Part shown: piece after piece, positions 54,119 through 64,000 of the stretch
Layout of the letters: every line of letters starts with the position of its first letter
Position numbering within the stretch: position 1 is the first letter of the stretch
Source: Nannochloris sp. 'desiccata'
Lineage: Eukaryota > Chlorophyta > Trebouxiophyceae > Chlorellales > Chlorellaceae
Length of the DNA stretch: 64,000 nt
Direction: 5' to 3'
Assembly (NCBI GenBank): GCA_019044685.2
Contig: JAGTXX020000012.1
Coordinates: forward strand, 682,001-746,000
Made by a program: the position numbers and the translations under genes
The notes under the pieces: generated by a model
The model's database searches: none
What the model saw: only the letters and a program-made list of their open reading frames with translations
What the model was told of the DNA's origin: nothing

Positions 54119-57100
54119 TTATGATTCAACCAAAAAACTGCTATCAATGTTGAAAATACGGATGCTATGATCATCACTCACAGAAGCAAGATCAAAGTTA
54201 ACAGCAGCAGCAGCGGCGGCGGCGGTTTTATCATCACCGCCTGCACCATCTTCTCCTTCTTCTTGAACTACCCTCCAGCAGATTCTTCGCACAGCAGCAG
54301 CGTGTTTCTCTATCACAGGTGTCCTCCATATCTCACTCCATTCTACAAGTAAAGAGGTGGTTTCTTCAACAGAAGCTTCGCTCCAACTAACCACCCCGAC
54401 AATGACTTCCCCATTCTCTAATCCGACAGCTGCTAGACATTTCCCATGCGATACCTCTTTTGGTGCGAAAGCTACACACTGCACCCCAATTTTATCAAAT
54501 TGTATTGTAGCAACTGCAGCGTTTCCAATACAACAACCAGTCGTGGCGTCAATATGCCAAATTTTTGCCGTGCCGTCTCGGGAGGCTGTAGCGAGAAGGC
54601 GAGAATTTGGGGCCCAGCCTATGCCCCAGACAATTCGAGCATGCGCTTTTAAATGAGATACCAAAGAAAACTCAATAGTATCGTCACTCTCAGCAGCATC
54701 AGGGGAAGAAGAAGAAGAATTAGAAGAGAAAATCGCCAGAGTTCGATCTCGAGATGCGGAAGCCAAAAATTTCCCATTAGGAGAAAACGCCAACTGGGTC
54801 ACAGTAAGACTGTGCGCTTCTAAATTCGCACAAAACGTCCATGTCTTTGTATCCCACATCAAAATTCCAGCAGTAGAGGTAGATTGAGCTCTACAAGCTG
54901 AAGCGAGGTATCGTCCTGTCGGGTGAGCAGCAACACAGTAAATTTCATTTCCATGGCCATAGAGTTTATGTATTTCAGGCCAAAGGGTACTTCCTGCAAG
55001 ATGTTCTTCTAATGGGGGGCCTGCGATCGCGTTTGGGGCTGCATTGGGGGCTACATCAGGGCCATATTCGTTGTATCCACCTTCCCCTAGCCCTGGCTCG
55101 GCGCTTCCTGAAACATTACCTCCACCACCACCACCAGAAGCATCTTCTGCTGTATAAATAGCTTTATTTGATAAACCAAGAGCTGGTAAAGAAGCTCCAT
55201 AGGCAGGGGTAGAAGGGGCAAGAGTCCCTTGAGAAGGTAAAGGCTGTCCTCGTGCCATGGCTAAAGTATCGGCAAACGCACCAGGTGCTTCGAAAACACG
55301 TAATACCTTTTCTTCGCTCCCACTCACGTACAAATATCTAGAATCTGCTTCCTTAATCTGTAGACCCTCTCCTCCAGCGAGGGTAGAAGATAATTTTTGC
55401 TCTTGCCGCCGACTTGGCAACGCAGTAACACAAGAAAAATCGTGTCCATGCACTTGCGGTCTAGCTATTTCACACCATTTTCCTGTCTTTTTCAACTTTG
55501 TAGTCAACCGTGCAGTCTGGTCTGTGCTGACAGTGAGTAAACACCCTCCATCGACACCCCAGCATGCATCAACTATTTGGTTACAGTGCCCGCCGACAGC
55601 TGGTTGTGGTATTAAATCGCCATTTTCTGTCCTATTCCACAAATGTAATGCCCCTGTGAAACCGTGTGCTACGATGGAAGTGCCATTTGGGTGCCATACA
55701 CCAGTATAATAGCCTAGATGGTTGACACCGGCATCCCCAACAGATTCTTGAGAAAGCCATATTCCTATAGTGCAGAAAAGAAAGAAAGAAGTGAACTAAA
55801 CTGTCATTTTATTTATTTAGTAACCCAGGGGGGGAGGTATTTATATATTCAAAAAGCAGAATATTGAATGTATACTGCAAATTGAAAATGTTGCAACGGA
55901 GACAGCTCAAAACAAAAAGGAGCGGGAATTGCCCCATTTTGCTATAAGTAACTAATGAGGCTCTAATGCGAATTTTATTATTGCGCTGCTTTTGACAGCG
56001 TACACCACAGGATATTTAGGCGCAAGCTGCTTCGAACACCGCGTTTTTGATTATAAACACCAAAAAAACAATCAAGCAAGCAATACAACTGAATACAATA
56101 AATACCACTTTGTGCAGTAAAGAAAGGAAACCAAAAATGTGCTTTTAAGAAAACTCACCGGTTGCTTTATCTGGTACCCACAGAACCATCGTCCTATCCA
56201 TCGAGGCAGATAACAAACACGGGCTCTCATCATCTTCTTCACAATCTTTTCTAGGTTTCCAGGCTACTGAATGTACCCAGTCTTCATGTCCAATTAATAA
56301 CGCTTCCAGTGTCGCTTGATACGCAATGCCGCTGTAAGGGGAAGAGAATCGAGGACGAGGTGCAAATTTCATTAAAGAAGTAGCTAGAGTAGTAGACTTA
56401 TCACCCTTCTTTATGGTAGAATTATCATCATTATTACTAGCGGAATCATTTATGGTCGAGGTAGCGGTAATTCTTTTATTCCTAGAAGCAGAGGGGTGGG
56501 CACCAGCAGGGGTGATTGCCCACAAGCGTATGTACCTATCTTGAGAGGCACTTGCAAGTAAAAATTTATTCGAGCCATCTTTTAGGTGAGTGAATGCAAG
56601 GCCACGAACCCAATTTTGATGCCCAGCAAGCTCACACACAAGCTTGAATTCATTATTATGATTACTTTCTTGTGAGGAAGAAAGTAAGAGGCGGACTTTG
56701 CCATCGACGCCACCAAGAGCTAGCAATAAGCTATTTGGTTCAGAAGGGAGAGCTGTAATTGCAGAGCAGTGTTGTAATCTAGTATCATAGCTAAGACGCT
56801 GGGCTAAATGCCAGTTTTCTTCTGATGACAGAAGAGATGCGGGGTTCTTCAGGGGGCGAGTAGATGACCAAACTGAGACATCACCGTCGCCGGCTGTTGT
56901 TACTAACACCATTTGGCCAGGAAATCCAGCATTGTGAATTGTAATTGAAGTAATAGCTGCTTTATGCGCAGGGAGAGTGGCTGCAAGGGTCCAAGGTTGG
57001 CTGGAGTTTTCAAAAATGAGCAGCCAGATGCAAACAGAGCCGTCACCGCCGCCAGATGCTAATGCTAGAGTATGTGGTTGATCTGCTGCAACGCTGCTGC

Positions 57101-57329
57101 TATTTAATTCCCCACCAAAGTCAGATGCTTTGAACCATCTTAAGCATGTCACTGTATCAGTGTGGCCTAGGAGTGTGCTTACTATAGAAGATGTAGCAGG
57201 GTCATAAATAGCAATTGCATGGTGAGCGCAGTATGCGATGAGGCCTTCTTCGCTCCAATCTAGCGCACCAACTACACGGTTGCATCCCGCAGATACATAG
57301 TCCAATCTCACAGAACTTGAGTCTGTCAT
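54119..57329 (-). CDS. ELP2: Elongator complex protein 2 (WD40)
   Basis: Exons 57329-56159 and 55764-54119 join in phase to 938 residues. Two seven-bladed WD40 propellers are visible. The first starts VSAGCNRVVGALDWSEEG and includes HTDTVTCLRWF and HEDWVHSVAWKP. After the intron, GIWLSQESVGDAG and LGYYTGVWHPNGTSIVAHGF match the ELP2 junction. The second propeller has LYGHGNEIYCVAAHPTGRYL, then LTVTQLAFSPNGKFLASASR, HARIVWGIGWAPNSRLLATA and HAAAVRRICWR. ELP2 is a core scaffold of Elongator, which modifies wobble uridines of tRNAs in the cytoplasm. Low-complexity inserts (Ser/Gly-rich) make it longer than the human protein. The 394-nt intron is long for this window but no snoRNA was recognised in it. 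Head to head with the RRM gene. Confidence 0.92.
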
Positions 57330-57639
57330 TTTTTGTAAACAGATTTTAGAATTTTAGCGTTTATTTTTGAACACTCTCCAATTGCAATAAGGAGCACCCA
57401 ACTGATGTTTTGTAGTATAACAAAGAAATCAAATATGTTAAATATGCCATCAAATCATGTTGATGAAATTTATTATCTGGACTCGAGCCAAAGCGTTGAA
57501 CAAGTTCAAATTTTGGCTCGTGTTATCAGCCCCGAACCTACGCGCCCTCTGCCACTATATTGCCTCCAAGGCATTGGATCTGATAAACATAGATTGTATC
57601 AATGCGAGATTAGGCATCCTAGACTCCAGCCCGGCTCCA
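57330..57639. promoter_or_regulatory. Divergent region between ELP2 and RRM gene
   Basis: There are 310 bp between divergent start codons. An in-frame ATG at 57457 could extend the RRM protein by 61 residues, but that stretch has no family resemblance. No other gene seen. Confidence 0.4.
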
Positions 57640-59006
57640 ATGGCCACCGTTGCATCTCAAGTTGACGCCTCTGTTTCTGAGCCGTCAATGATGTCCTTCG
57701 GAATGTATGGTCCTCCTCCTCATGGATATTCTCAGTATGCCTATTATACGTCGCAGCCGTCGCACTATCCCTCCATTCACGCCAAACGCCACTTGCCATC
57801 CCAGCGGACCATTTCAATCATGAACTTCCCAGAGGACGCCAAGGAAAGAGAACTCAATAACCTCCTTCTATTCTTTCCCGGTTACCAGGTACGTAAAACT
57901 ACCCCGCGTATCAGATTGCCAAACACCCGTCAAGAAGTTTTATCGACTTGGACCAGTCCACTTCACAAGAATATTAACCGCTCGATCTGATCCTGAACTT
58001 TCCCCTAATCTTCATTTTTTCTTAACCACAGGCGTCCGTAATGCTATGGGGTGAGCATGGTATCGAAGGCCGAGCTATCTTTGTTACCCCTCAAGACGCT
58101 AGAACCGCTATAAACAAACTTGATGGGGTTGAATTTGAGTCAGGGCGGATGCTCAAATCCACAATGGCCTCAGAGGAATTAGATATTGGACAAGAATTCA
58201 CACCACCGCAGCCTACGCATATTACAAAAAGAAGTAAATCTGCTGAAGGATTGAATCCTGCTACGCCTACTGGAATGGTACCACCGCCCCCGCCTTTTGG
58301 ACCGCCACTGCCACCTCCACCGCATGGAGGAGCTGCAGGTAGTGGTGGGGGTGGTATGGTACCCTTCCCATCTCCATTTCCAGGACATCCTGGAACAACA
58401 CCAGTTGCTACCAGAGCTCCAGGCATGCTTCAGGGAGTACCTCCCCCTCCCCGCTATGCCCCCGTCAAAAACGAAAAAGACAACCCTCCTTGCAACACCC
58501 TCTTCATCGGAAACTTGGGTGAAAATATCATAGAAGATGAGTTACGAGCAGTTTTCGGTCCACAACCTGGATTTCAGCAATTGAAGGTGGTAAGATCTCC
58601 ACGTGGTATTTCAGCGTTTATAGAATTTTCTGATGTGACTACCGCCACCTCAGCACACGAATCGCAGCAGGGGCTTATTCTAGGCTCGTCCGATAGAGGA
58701 CCTATTCGAGTACAGTATTCTAAAAACCCTTTTGGAAGGAAAAGGGAAGGGGCTGCGCCCACGCAAGGTCAGATGGTAGGGGGAGTGCCGCCACCACCTC
58801 CAGGGTTATTACCAGCAACAGGTGTTCCTTTAAGTACGATGTATGGTCCTTATGCCGTACATATACCTCAACCTGTACTGTCTCCTGGGTACATATATAG
58901 TACAGCACCTTCAGGAGGGGGTGCTATGTATCCAGCGCAGGTTTTAGCACCTCACCAGGGAGGGATGCCGCCTCCACCTCCGCCTTCAGCTGCAACCGCA
59001 GACTAA
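57640..59006 (+). CDS. Two-RRM RNA-binding protein, Whi3/Scw1/RBPMS-like
   Basis: Exons 57640-57888 and 58032-59006, phase 0, encode 407 residues from MATVASQVDAS. The first RRM spans the intron: RTISIMNFPEDAKERELNNL, then FFPGYQ and, after it, ASVMLWGEHGIEGRAIFVTP. A Pro/Gly-rich linker follows (PPPPPFGPPLPPPP). The second RRM starts NTLFIGNLGENIIEDELRAV and contains GISAFIEFSDVTTATSA and IRVQYSKNPFGRK; this YSKNPFG ending is characteristic of fungal Whi3/Scw1 and animal RBPMS-type second RRMs. The C-terminus is Pro/Gly/Tyr-rich. Such proteins bind mRNAs and regulate their translation, stability or location. The specific target is unknown. Confidence 0.85.
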
Positions 59007-59513
59007 GTTTTAAGAGTTTGTTTGTTACCTTGTTTCCTTAGCGTCTGATGTATTAACCTGTCCACGGTATTGTGTTAACGTCCTTCTCTTAACTTTGCTT
59101 ATGAGCGTGCTTGCTCGCTTTTCTTCCCCTCAAAGCGAGTTTTTCATCAAAAAAGAAATTAAGAATCGATCGATCCGAGAGAAGCTGCCTCGTCATTGGC
59201 ATGTAGGCCAGCTTGTTCCCGAGTGACTGATGAATATATTTGATTTTGCACGACCCTTCGGTGATCAAGAAAGTTCAAATGGGTATCAATTTTCCCAGTC
59301 TTTCATCTCTTTCTTATTGTCTGTATTCGCGCCCCCCTTCTTTCTTTTCTGTGTCCCTTGCCTTTTCTTTTCTCCGCCGGTTCATTCACTCGAACACTGA
59401 TTTCTTTTCTTTTGCTTTAGGTAGAAAAGATCATGTAAGGCTTATAGTTTACGGAGAGAAATTGCGTTTCTTACACAGAGCTGCAATATTTATTACTAAA
59501 AAAGTACACAGCT
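59007..59513. other. Gene-free stretch between RRM gene and WW gene
   Basis: 507 bp lie between convergent stop codons; T/C-rich, probably 3' UTRs. A C-box-like CTGATGA at about 59227 lacks a partner D box and terminal stem, so I do not call an snoRNA. Confidence 0.5.
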
Positions 59514-60149
59514 TTACTCTTGCATAGCCATCGCATCTTCTCCCCCCACCGCGGCCGCTCCTCCGTCAACAGCAGGAGCTGCAGCAGCAGCTGGCGGTGG
59601 TGCGACTGCAGCTGCTGCTTCAGTTCCTTCTAACGTCGGCTTATTCCACTGCACCTTCTTTGTTTCTCTATGCCAGTAATAGATCTTTCCTTCCGAATCC
59701 TTTGCTGCTGCCCAGCCAAGGGGGAGGTCCGGGTCCTGCTGGGGCAGTGGCGGCTGGACTGGTGCAGCTACTGCTACTGCTCCGGGAACCTTGCCTTGCC
59801 GTCTAGCCGCTGCATATTCCTTTGCCTTCGCTTCTAAATTCTTGAAATCTATGGCTTTGGCTTTCATTGCTGCCTCTATTTCTGACCAAAATACAGGCCT
59901 GCGTAGCAAAAACGCTTCCGGGCCGTACATGTTTTTCCAGTTTACTGTGCCGACAGAGCATTGCGCCGCTTGATGACCCATCTATGATTTAAGTGAGGGT
60001 GTTGGTTAAATTATTTTAAGGGTAAAACGGTATCAACAAGAAAGAAATATGCAAAATAAAATAAAAACCTGATCAATTACCTGGCCGCAGATGTTGCAAG
60101 AATTGGGGTGCCAACTAGGGTCACGCCGAAGCCGATGGTGCATCTCCAT
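59514..60149 (-). CDS. CCHC zinc-knuckle plus WW-domain protein
   Basis: Exons 60149-60081 and 59981-59514, phase 0, encode 178 residues. The zinc knuckle spans the intron: SCNICGQ joined to MGHQAAQCSVGT gives C-x2-C-x4-H-x4-C. A conserved-looking region follows (VNWKNMYGPEAFLLRRPVFW), then a helical basic stretch (FKNLEAKAKEYAAARRQGK), then one WW domain (LPLGWAAAKDSEGKIYYWHR, ending VQWNKPT) and an Ala/Pro-rich tail. WW domains bind proline-rich ligands and knuckles bind RNA, a combination typical of splicing-associated proteins; the role here is inferred. A second ATG two codons in (MHHRLRRD) is an alternative start. Confidence 0.82.
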
Positions 60150-60523
60150 CTTTTGAGATATTACTCTTGATAATACCAGGAATTAATTTACCAGCACTCT
60201 TCAAAAAAGAAGTGAAGAAATCGAGTTTGGAATTTAAATGAATTTCAAAGCAAGCGATGGCAGTTCCGCCGCTTTAATTCTTGTTTTCATATATTTATCT
60301 GGATGAGATGTTCAGCCTAGAAGCCTTCAAGAGCTCTTTGCATCTGTTTTTGCACACTTCGCGCCTTCATGAACACAGGTCAGCGAAAGTTCTGCAATTA
60401 CCACACGACCCGTGTCTGCACTAAAAGAGCTCTTTTGACCCCCATACATTGCTTTTACAAATACCATACTATTAATTATTTGCATTACATCCCCCTGGAT
60501 TCAGACTGCCCTTGTCTAACAAC
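60150..60523. promoter_or_regulatory. Divergent region between WW gene and INO1
   Basis: There are 374 bp between divergent start codons. ATGAACACAG followed by GTCAGC at about 60369 might be an untranslated leader exon, but the INO1 homology begins properly at 60524. No RNA gene recognised. Confidence 0.35.
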
Positions 60524-62376
60524 ATGGTTTTACTTGATAATTTTAAGGTGGACGCTCCCAACGTCAAGTATGAGGAGACCGCTATCAACGCCAGCTATGA
60601 CTATCAGCATACTGAGGTTGAACGCAGTGCTGATGGCCAATGGGTTGTAAAGCCTCAGACTACTAAATATGAGTTCAAGACTGATACTCGTGTGCCAAAA
60701 CTCGGGTAAGTTGCTGGAATGGAGGGTTTTCAGACCGGTCCGAGCATTGCATATAACGCGGATTTGTGTTTAGAATACAATGCGATGTTTTTACAGCGAC
60801 CAAAGGAGCTCCTGGCTGCTAGCCGCCTGTCCAATGGCAGTTTAGAGCTTGCTGACTGACTTGGCGCTCCCCTCTTTTTGCAGTGTTATGCTCGTCGGTT
60901 GGGGCGGAAACAATGGTACCACTGTTACCGGAGGTATCCTGGCTAACAAGAAGTAAGTTCCATGCTTCCTACAAGTTGTAATTTTGAAACTAATTTATCT
61001 CCTTTGGATCTCTAGCACCAACACCTATTTTTTATTTTGCTTCTAATCCCCTCTTCCGCCAATTTTTTGATACCCACAGCGGCATCACCTGGATGACCAA
61101 GGACGGTCTCAAAAAGCCCAACTATTTTGGCTCTCTCACTCAGGCTGCCACCTGCCGCATTGGCAACTACAACGGAGAAGAAGTTTATGCTCCTTTCAAC
61201 TCTCTCCTTCCTATGGTGCACCCCAACGACATTGAACTCGGTGGCTGGGATATTTCCGGAATGAATCTCGCTGATGCTATGGAACGTGCTCAAGTCTTTG
61301 ATTTTGAGCTCCAAAAACAGCTTGTTCCTTACATGCGTGACTTAAACCCCCTTCCAGGTATTTATGATCCTTCTTTCATCGCTGCCAACCAAGCTGACCG
61401 CGCCAACAACGTCATCAAGGGTAATAAAAAAGAGCAAATGGAGACAGTCCGTGCTCAGATCCGTGCTTTTAAAGAAGAACGCCAAGTCGACAAGATTGTC
61501 GTCTTGTGGACAGCCAACACTGAAAGATATGCCGACGTTTTAGAAGGCATGAACGACACTGCCGAGAATTTAATGGCTTCTATTGAAAAAGACGAAGCAG
61601 AGGTATCTCCTTCTACTCTCTATGCTGCTGCATGCATCCTTGAGGGTGTTCCTTTTGTCAATGGATCCCCTCAGAATACTTTTGTTCCCGGTCTCATTGA
61701 AATGGCTATCGAACACAATGTTCTTATCGGAGGTGACGATTTCAAGTCTGGACAGACTAAAATGAAGTCTGTTCTCGTTGATTTCCTTGTGGGAGCTGGT
61801 ATTAAGCCCACCTCTATCGTCTCGTACAACCATCTTGGCAATAACGATGGAATGAATTTATCAGCCCCTCAAACTTTCCGTTCAAAAGAGATCTCTAAAT
61901 CGAATGTGGTTGATGATATGGTGGCATCAAATGAAATTATCTATGGTCCTGGTGAACACCCTGATCATGTGGTGGTTATCAAGTACGTTCCCTACGTTGC
62001 CGACTCTAAAAGAGCGCTTGACGAGTACACTTCTGAGATTTTTATGGGTGGCCGGAATACAATATCGATGCACAACACATGCGAAGATTCTTTGCTCGCA
62101 GCCCCCATTATCTTGGATCTCGTGCTTTTATCTGAGCTGTTGACTCGAATTAATTTGAAGAAAGATGGAGAAGAAAGCGCTGACTTTACTACTTTCCACC
62201 CCGTGGCGGTGTTATTAAGTTATTTGACCAAGGCACCATTGGTGCCTAATGGAACCCCTGTGGTAAATGCTTTGTCGAAACAACGTGCTATGTTGGAGAA
62301 TGTGTTCAGAGCATGCATTGGATTGGCTCCTGAGAATAATATGAGTACTGCTATGGAGTCTTTATCTACAAAGTAA
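60524..62376 (+). CDS. INO1: Inositol-3-phosphate synthase (myo-inositol-1-phosphate synthase)
   Basis: Exons 60524-60705, 60884-60952 and 61080-62376 join in phase to 515 residues, the usual length. The start [20 protein letters not shown] is typical. The NAD-binding [14 protein letters not shown] lies around residue 65, spanning exon 2. Further conserved blocks are [79 protein letters not shown], and [19 protein letters not shown], with the catalytic lysines in the KSGQTKMKS and SKSN regions. The enzyme converts glucose-6-phosphate to inositol-3-phosphate in the cytosol, the entry step for inositol lipids and phytate. No targeting peptide is seen. Confidence 0.96.
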
Positions 62377-63122
62377 AATTGAAAAAGAAAAAAAGAAATA
62401 TGACGGGAGGCAGCGAAATATTTTTCTCTCTCTTTAGTTTAGATTTCTTTGTCTATTATTTTTGATTCTCAGTTGTGCTTTGTTGCATTAATTCTTCTTC
62501 TTTATTCTTCGGATACGTCCATCCCCAACACCCTTCTTCTTAAAATCGTTTTCTATATATTTCTATAAAGCTACTTCCCCTTATTTTGGTCGGCAATGCC
62601 TCTTTCCCCCCCCCCCCCCCCCCTGCCTTATCTCTTTTTAATTTTTGTTTTCGTTCCTGTTTCGTTCCTTCTTGTTCTTCTTATTTCATCAGATTATGAA
62701 ATAGTATCCTAGCCTTACGTATCTATGGATTATTATTATCATATGATAATTCTCAGCTCCACACGACCTACGATTCATTTTTTTTTTTCTTTTTTCACAG
62801 CGACTGTTCCACACATCTTTTATTCTTACACTCAATCTATCGTATCTAAGATTTAAAAAAAAACCCAACACCATTCAAAAAAGAATATTGAAAGCTCTCT
62901 GTGTTCAGCTATTGGTACTGTACCTCGTCCCCCAATTGATGTAATAGACCAAATAAACATATGAACAGAGAACGGTTTTATTATCAGCATTGAAATACTA
63001 GGTGATAAAGCAGAGATACCAACATTACCATTATATTATTCCCTATGCTAATAAAACTCGATGCATCTATATATTACAAAAGAAAGAGCCAGAGAAAAAA
63101 AAACAAAGAAATAGCACTCTGT
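62377..63122. other. Gene-free stretch between INO1 and CDC73
   Basis: 746 bp lie between convergent stop codons, pyrimidine-rich on the INO1 side with 18 C at 62606-62623, then AT-rich. Likely long 3' UTRs. No RNA gene recognised. Confidence 0.55.
62606..62623 (+). repeat. Run of 18 C
   Basis: An uninterrupted C homopolymer about 230 bp downstream of the INO1 stop. Confidence 0.9.
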
Positions 63123-64000
63123 TTAATAAATCAGCCCTTTTTTATGCGCTTTGATAAATCCATCCAGATGAGTCCAAAACGCTCTTACAGCATCAGCATC
63201 CCCTTCTCTTGAATGCCTTCCAATTTTAATCATCTTCACGTTCCATTGTTTTACCTGCGCATCAATTGGCTCGTCACTATAATGTAAATACACGCCAGAC
63301 ACTCTCTGGAAGGTATCTACGAGGTCGCCATTAGAAGCACCGGTAAAGGGAAATTTTTTAAATTGCCAAGGTTTACCGAGACAAAATACACCCACGACAC
63401 GCTTCCAGTCTTCTTGCGATGTAGGTTCCTTATCCGTAATGTGGTATTTAATGGATTTCGCACGTCCAATTTTACGGAGAATGGTGTGGTAGGATTTTCC
63501 TTCGGGCAATTTAGCTCCGGCAGCGGCAGCAGCCTGAGGGGTTTTGTAATTTCCTTCTGTTAGAAACTCTGGAGCGTTGAGCATGTTGATGAGCGAAGAC
63601 CCACCAGGAGGTACCATAATAATAGGTGTAGGGTTACGTAATAGCTGTGGTTCTTTGGATTTTCTTTTAAGGTCTTTTGCAGTACCAGACAACGGTTTGC
63701 CACTGCTTTTTGGCGTCAGCTGCTTTTCGTGTTCTCTTCTTTTTTGCTGCTGGTGAGCTTGAGGCGGGGGGGGTGGGGGTGCTTGTTGCGGCTGCGCGAC
63801 AGCAGCAGCAGGACCAGCTGCGAAACCTACTTGTTGAAGACCTAGATTCTGAGCACCAAGTTGCTGCAAAGCCCCGTCAGGAGCTGTCTCACGTTGGTAT
63901 CTCCCAGAAGGCTGAGGCGCAACACCTTCTCTCTTTTGTCTTTCCACCTCGGCTTTCTTTCTATTTGCTTCCTTTTGCCGTTCTTCGTAAGTATTTCTAG
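63123..64000 (-). CDS. CDC73: Paf1-complex subunit CDC73 (parafibromin), N-terminus outside window
   Basis: The frame is open from the window edge to the stop at 63123, about 292 residues. The visible N-terminal part is basic and Gln/Ala/Pro-rich (YEERQKEANRKKAEVERQKR). Then come PIIMVPPGGSSLINMLNAPE and FLTEGNYKTP, and the Ras-like C-terminal CDC73 domain: KSIKYHITDKEPTSQEDWKR, VVGVFCLGKPWQFKKFPF, GVYLHYSDEPIDAQVKQWNV and the end FWTHLDGFIKAHKKGLIY. CDC73 is a Paf1-complex subunit that couples RNA polymerase II elongation to histone modification and 3'-end formation. No intron is needed in the visible part. Convergent with INO1. Confidence 0.95.
   Translation of the reverse strand, partial: RNTYEERQKEANRKKAEVERQKREGVAPQPSGRYQRETAPDGALQQLGAQNLGLQQVGFAAGPAAAVAQPQQAPPPPPPQAHQQQKRREHEKQLTPKSSGKPLSGTAKDLKRKSKEPQLLRNPTPIIMVPPGGSSLINMLNAPEFLTEGNYKTPQAAAAAGAKLPEGKSYHTILRKIGRAKSIKYHITDKEPTSQEDWKRVVGVFCLGKPWQFKKFPFTGASNGDLVDTFQRVSGVYLHYSDEPIDAQVKQWNVKMIKIGRHSREGDADAVRAFWTHLDGFIKAHKKGLIY

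Noticed and set aside
55765..56158. Long ELP2 intron examined for snoRNA
   Set aside because: No C/D box pair with a terminal stem and no convincing H/ACA hairpins.
59221..59290. C-box-like CTGATGA downstream of the RRM gene
   Set aside because: No D box at a suitable distance and no terminal stem.
60706..60883. Possible H/ACA-like hairpins in INO1 intron 1
   Set aside because: One 6-bp stem (GCATTG/CAATGC) only; no second hairpin with an ACA in the correct place.
1..64000. CRISPR arrays, operons, ribosome-binding sites
   Set aside because: The window is eukaryotic, with spliceosomal introns throughout; no regularly spaced repeat arrays were seen.

Overview
This is a compact, intron-containing nuclear genome window from a microbial eukaryote. 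It holds about 27 host genes, one complete large DNA transposon and one small non-autonomous DNA transposon. Nearly all introns are short GT-AG introns; three are best explained as GC-AG introns. A circularly permuted tRNA-Tyr gene, a plastid-like rhomboid, a PDR-type ABCG transporter and a type-Ib aspartate/prephenate-type aminotransferase would all suit an alga. Permuted tRNA genes are known from red algae, prasinophyte green algae and a nucleomorph. The lineage cannot be fixed from this window alone.

Layout. 1-908 (-): PLP aminotransferase, cut by the window edge. 1187-5585 (+): the U3 processome protein UTP21/WDR36, with a box C/D snoRNA in intron 3 and a probable H/ACA snoRNA in intron 2. 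5764-6416 (-): a small basic protein. 7011-8540 (+): a double CCCH zinc-finger protein. 9603-10487 (-): a SET-domain methyltransferase. 10682-15550 (-): a full-size ABCG/PDR pump in three exons. 15952-17451 (+): a 2-oxoglutarate/Fe(II) oxygenase. 17841-20489 (+): an ARM-repeat/BTB protein.

20836-27974 is a 7,139-bp KDZ-type transposon. It has 55-bp terminal inverted repeats (51/55 identical) and a perfect 8-bp target duplication (GCATAAAG). It carries a spliced SWIM/Cys-rich transposase on + and a spliced 644-residue protein of unknown function on -. Their 3' ends converge on a 191-bp repeat present twice. The element sits 61 bp upstream of the start codon of a second aminotransferase gene (28044-29509, +).

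29693-31060 (-): LEO1, a Paf1-complex subunit. Upstream of it, a 756-bp hAT-type element lies inside an intron of a short leader reading frame. 32101-32577 (+): NDUFS6, missing most of its zinc ligands. 32832-33707 (-): CSN7. 33958-34956 (+): rhomboid protease. 35530-35608 (-): permuted tRNA-Tyr. 35952-37636 (-): cytochrome P450. 38046-40407 (+): an unrecognised coiled-coil protein. 40818-46870 (-): a SHPRH-like SNF2/RING protein. 47189-48559 (-): a NIPA-like membrane transporter. 48935-51931 (+): ATG13. 52368-53957 (+): a membrane-anchored FkbM methyltransferase. 54119-57329 (-): Elongator subunit ELP2. 57640-59006 (+): a two-RRM protein. 59514-60149 (-): a zinc-knuckle/WW protein. 60524-62376 (+): inositol-3-phosphate synthase. 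63123-64000 (-): CDC73, a second Paf1-complex subunit, cut by the window edge.

Many neighbours are arranged head to head with short shared upstream regions. Functionally, the host genes are housekeeping: ribosome biogenesis (UTP21 and its intronic snoRNAs), transcription elongation and tRNA modification (LEO1, CDC73, ELP2), ubiquitin/COP9 control, autophagy, complex I and inositol synthesis. Gene models were built by hand from reading frames and splice signals, and phases were checked for every exon join given.
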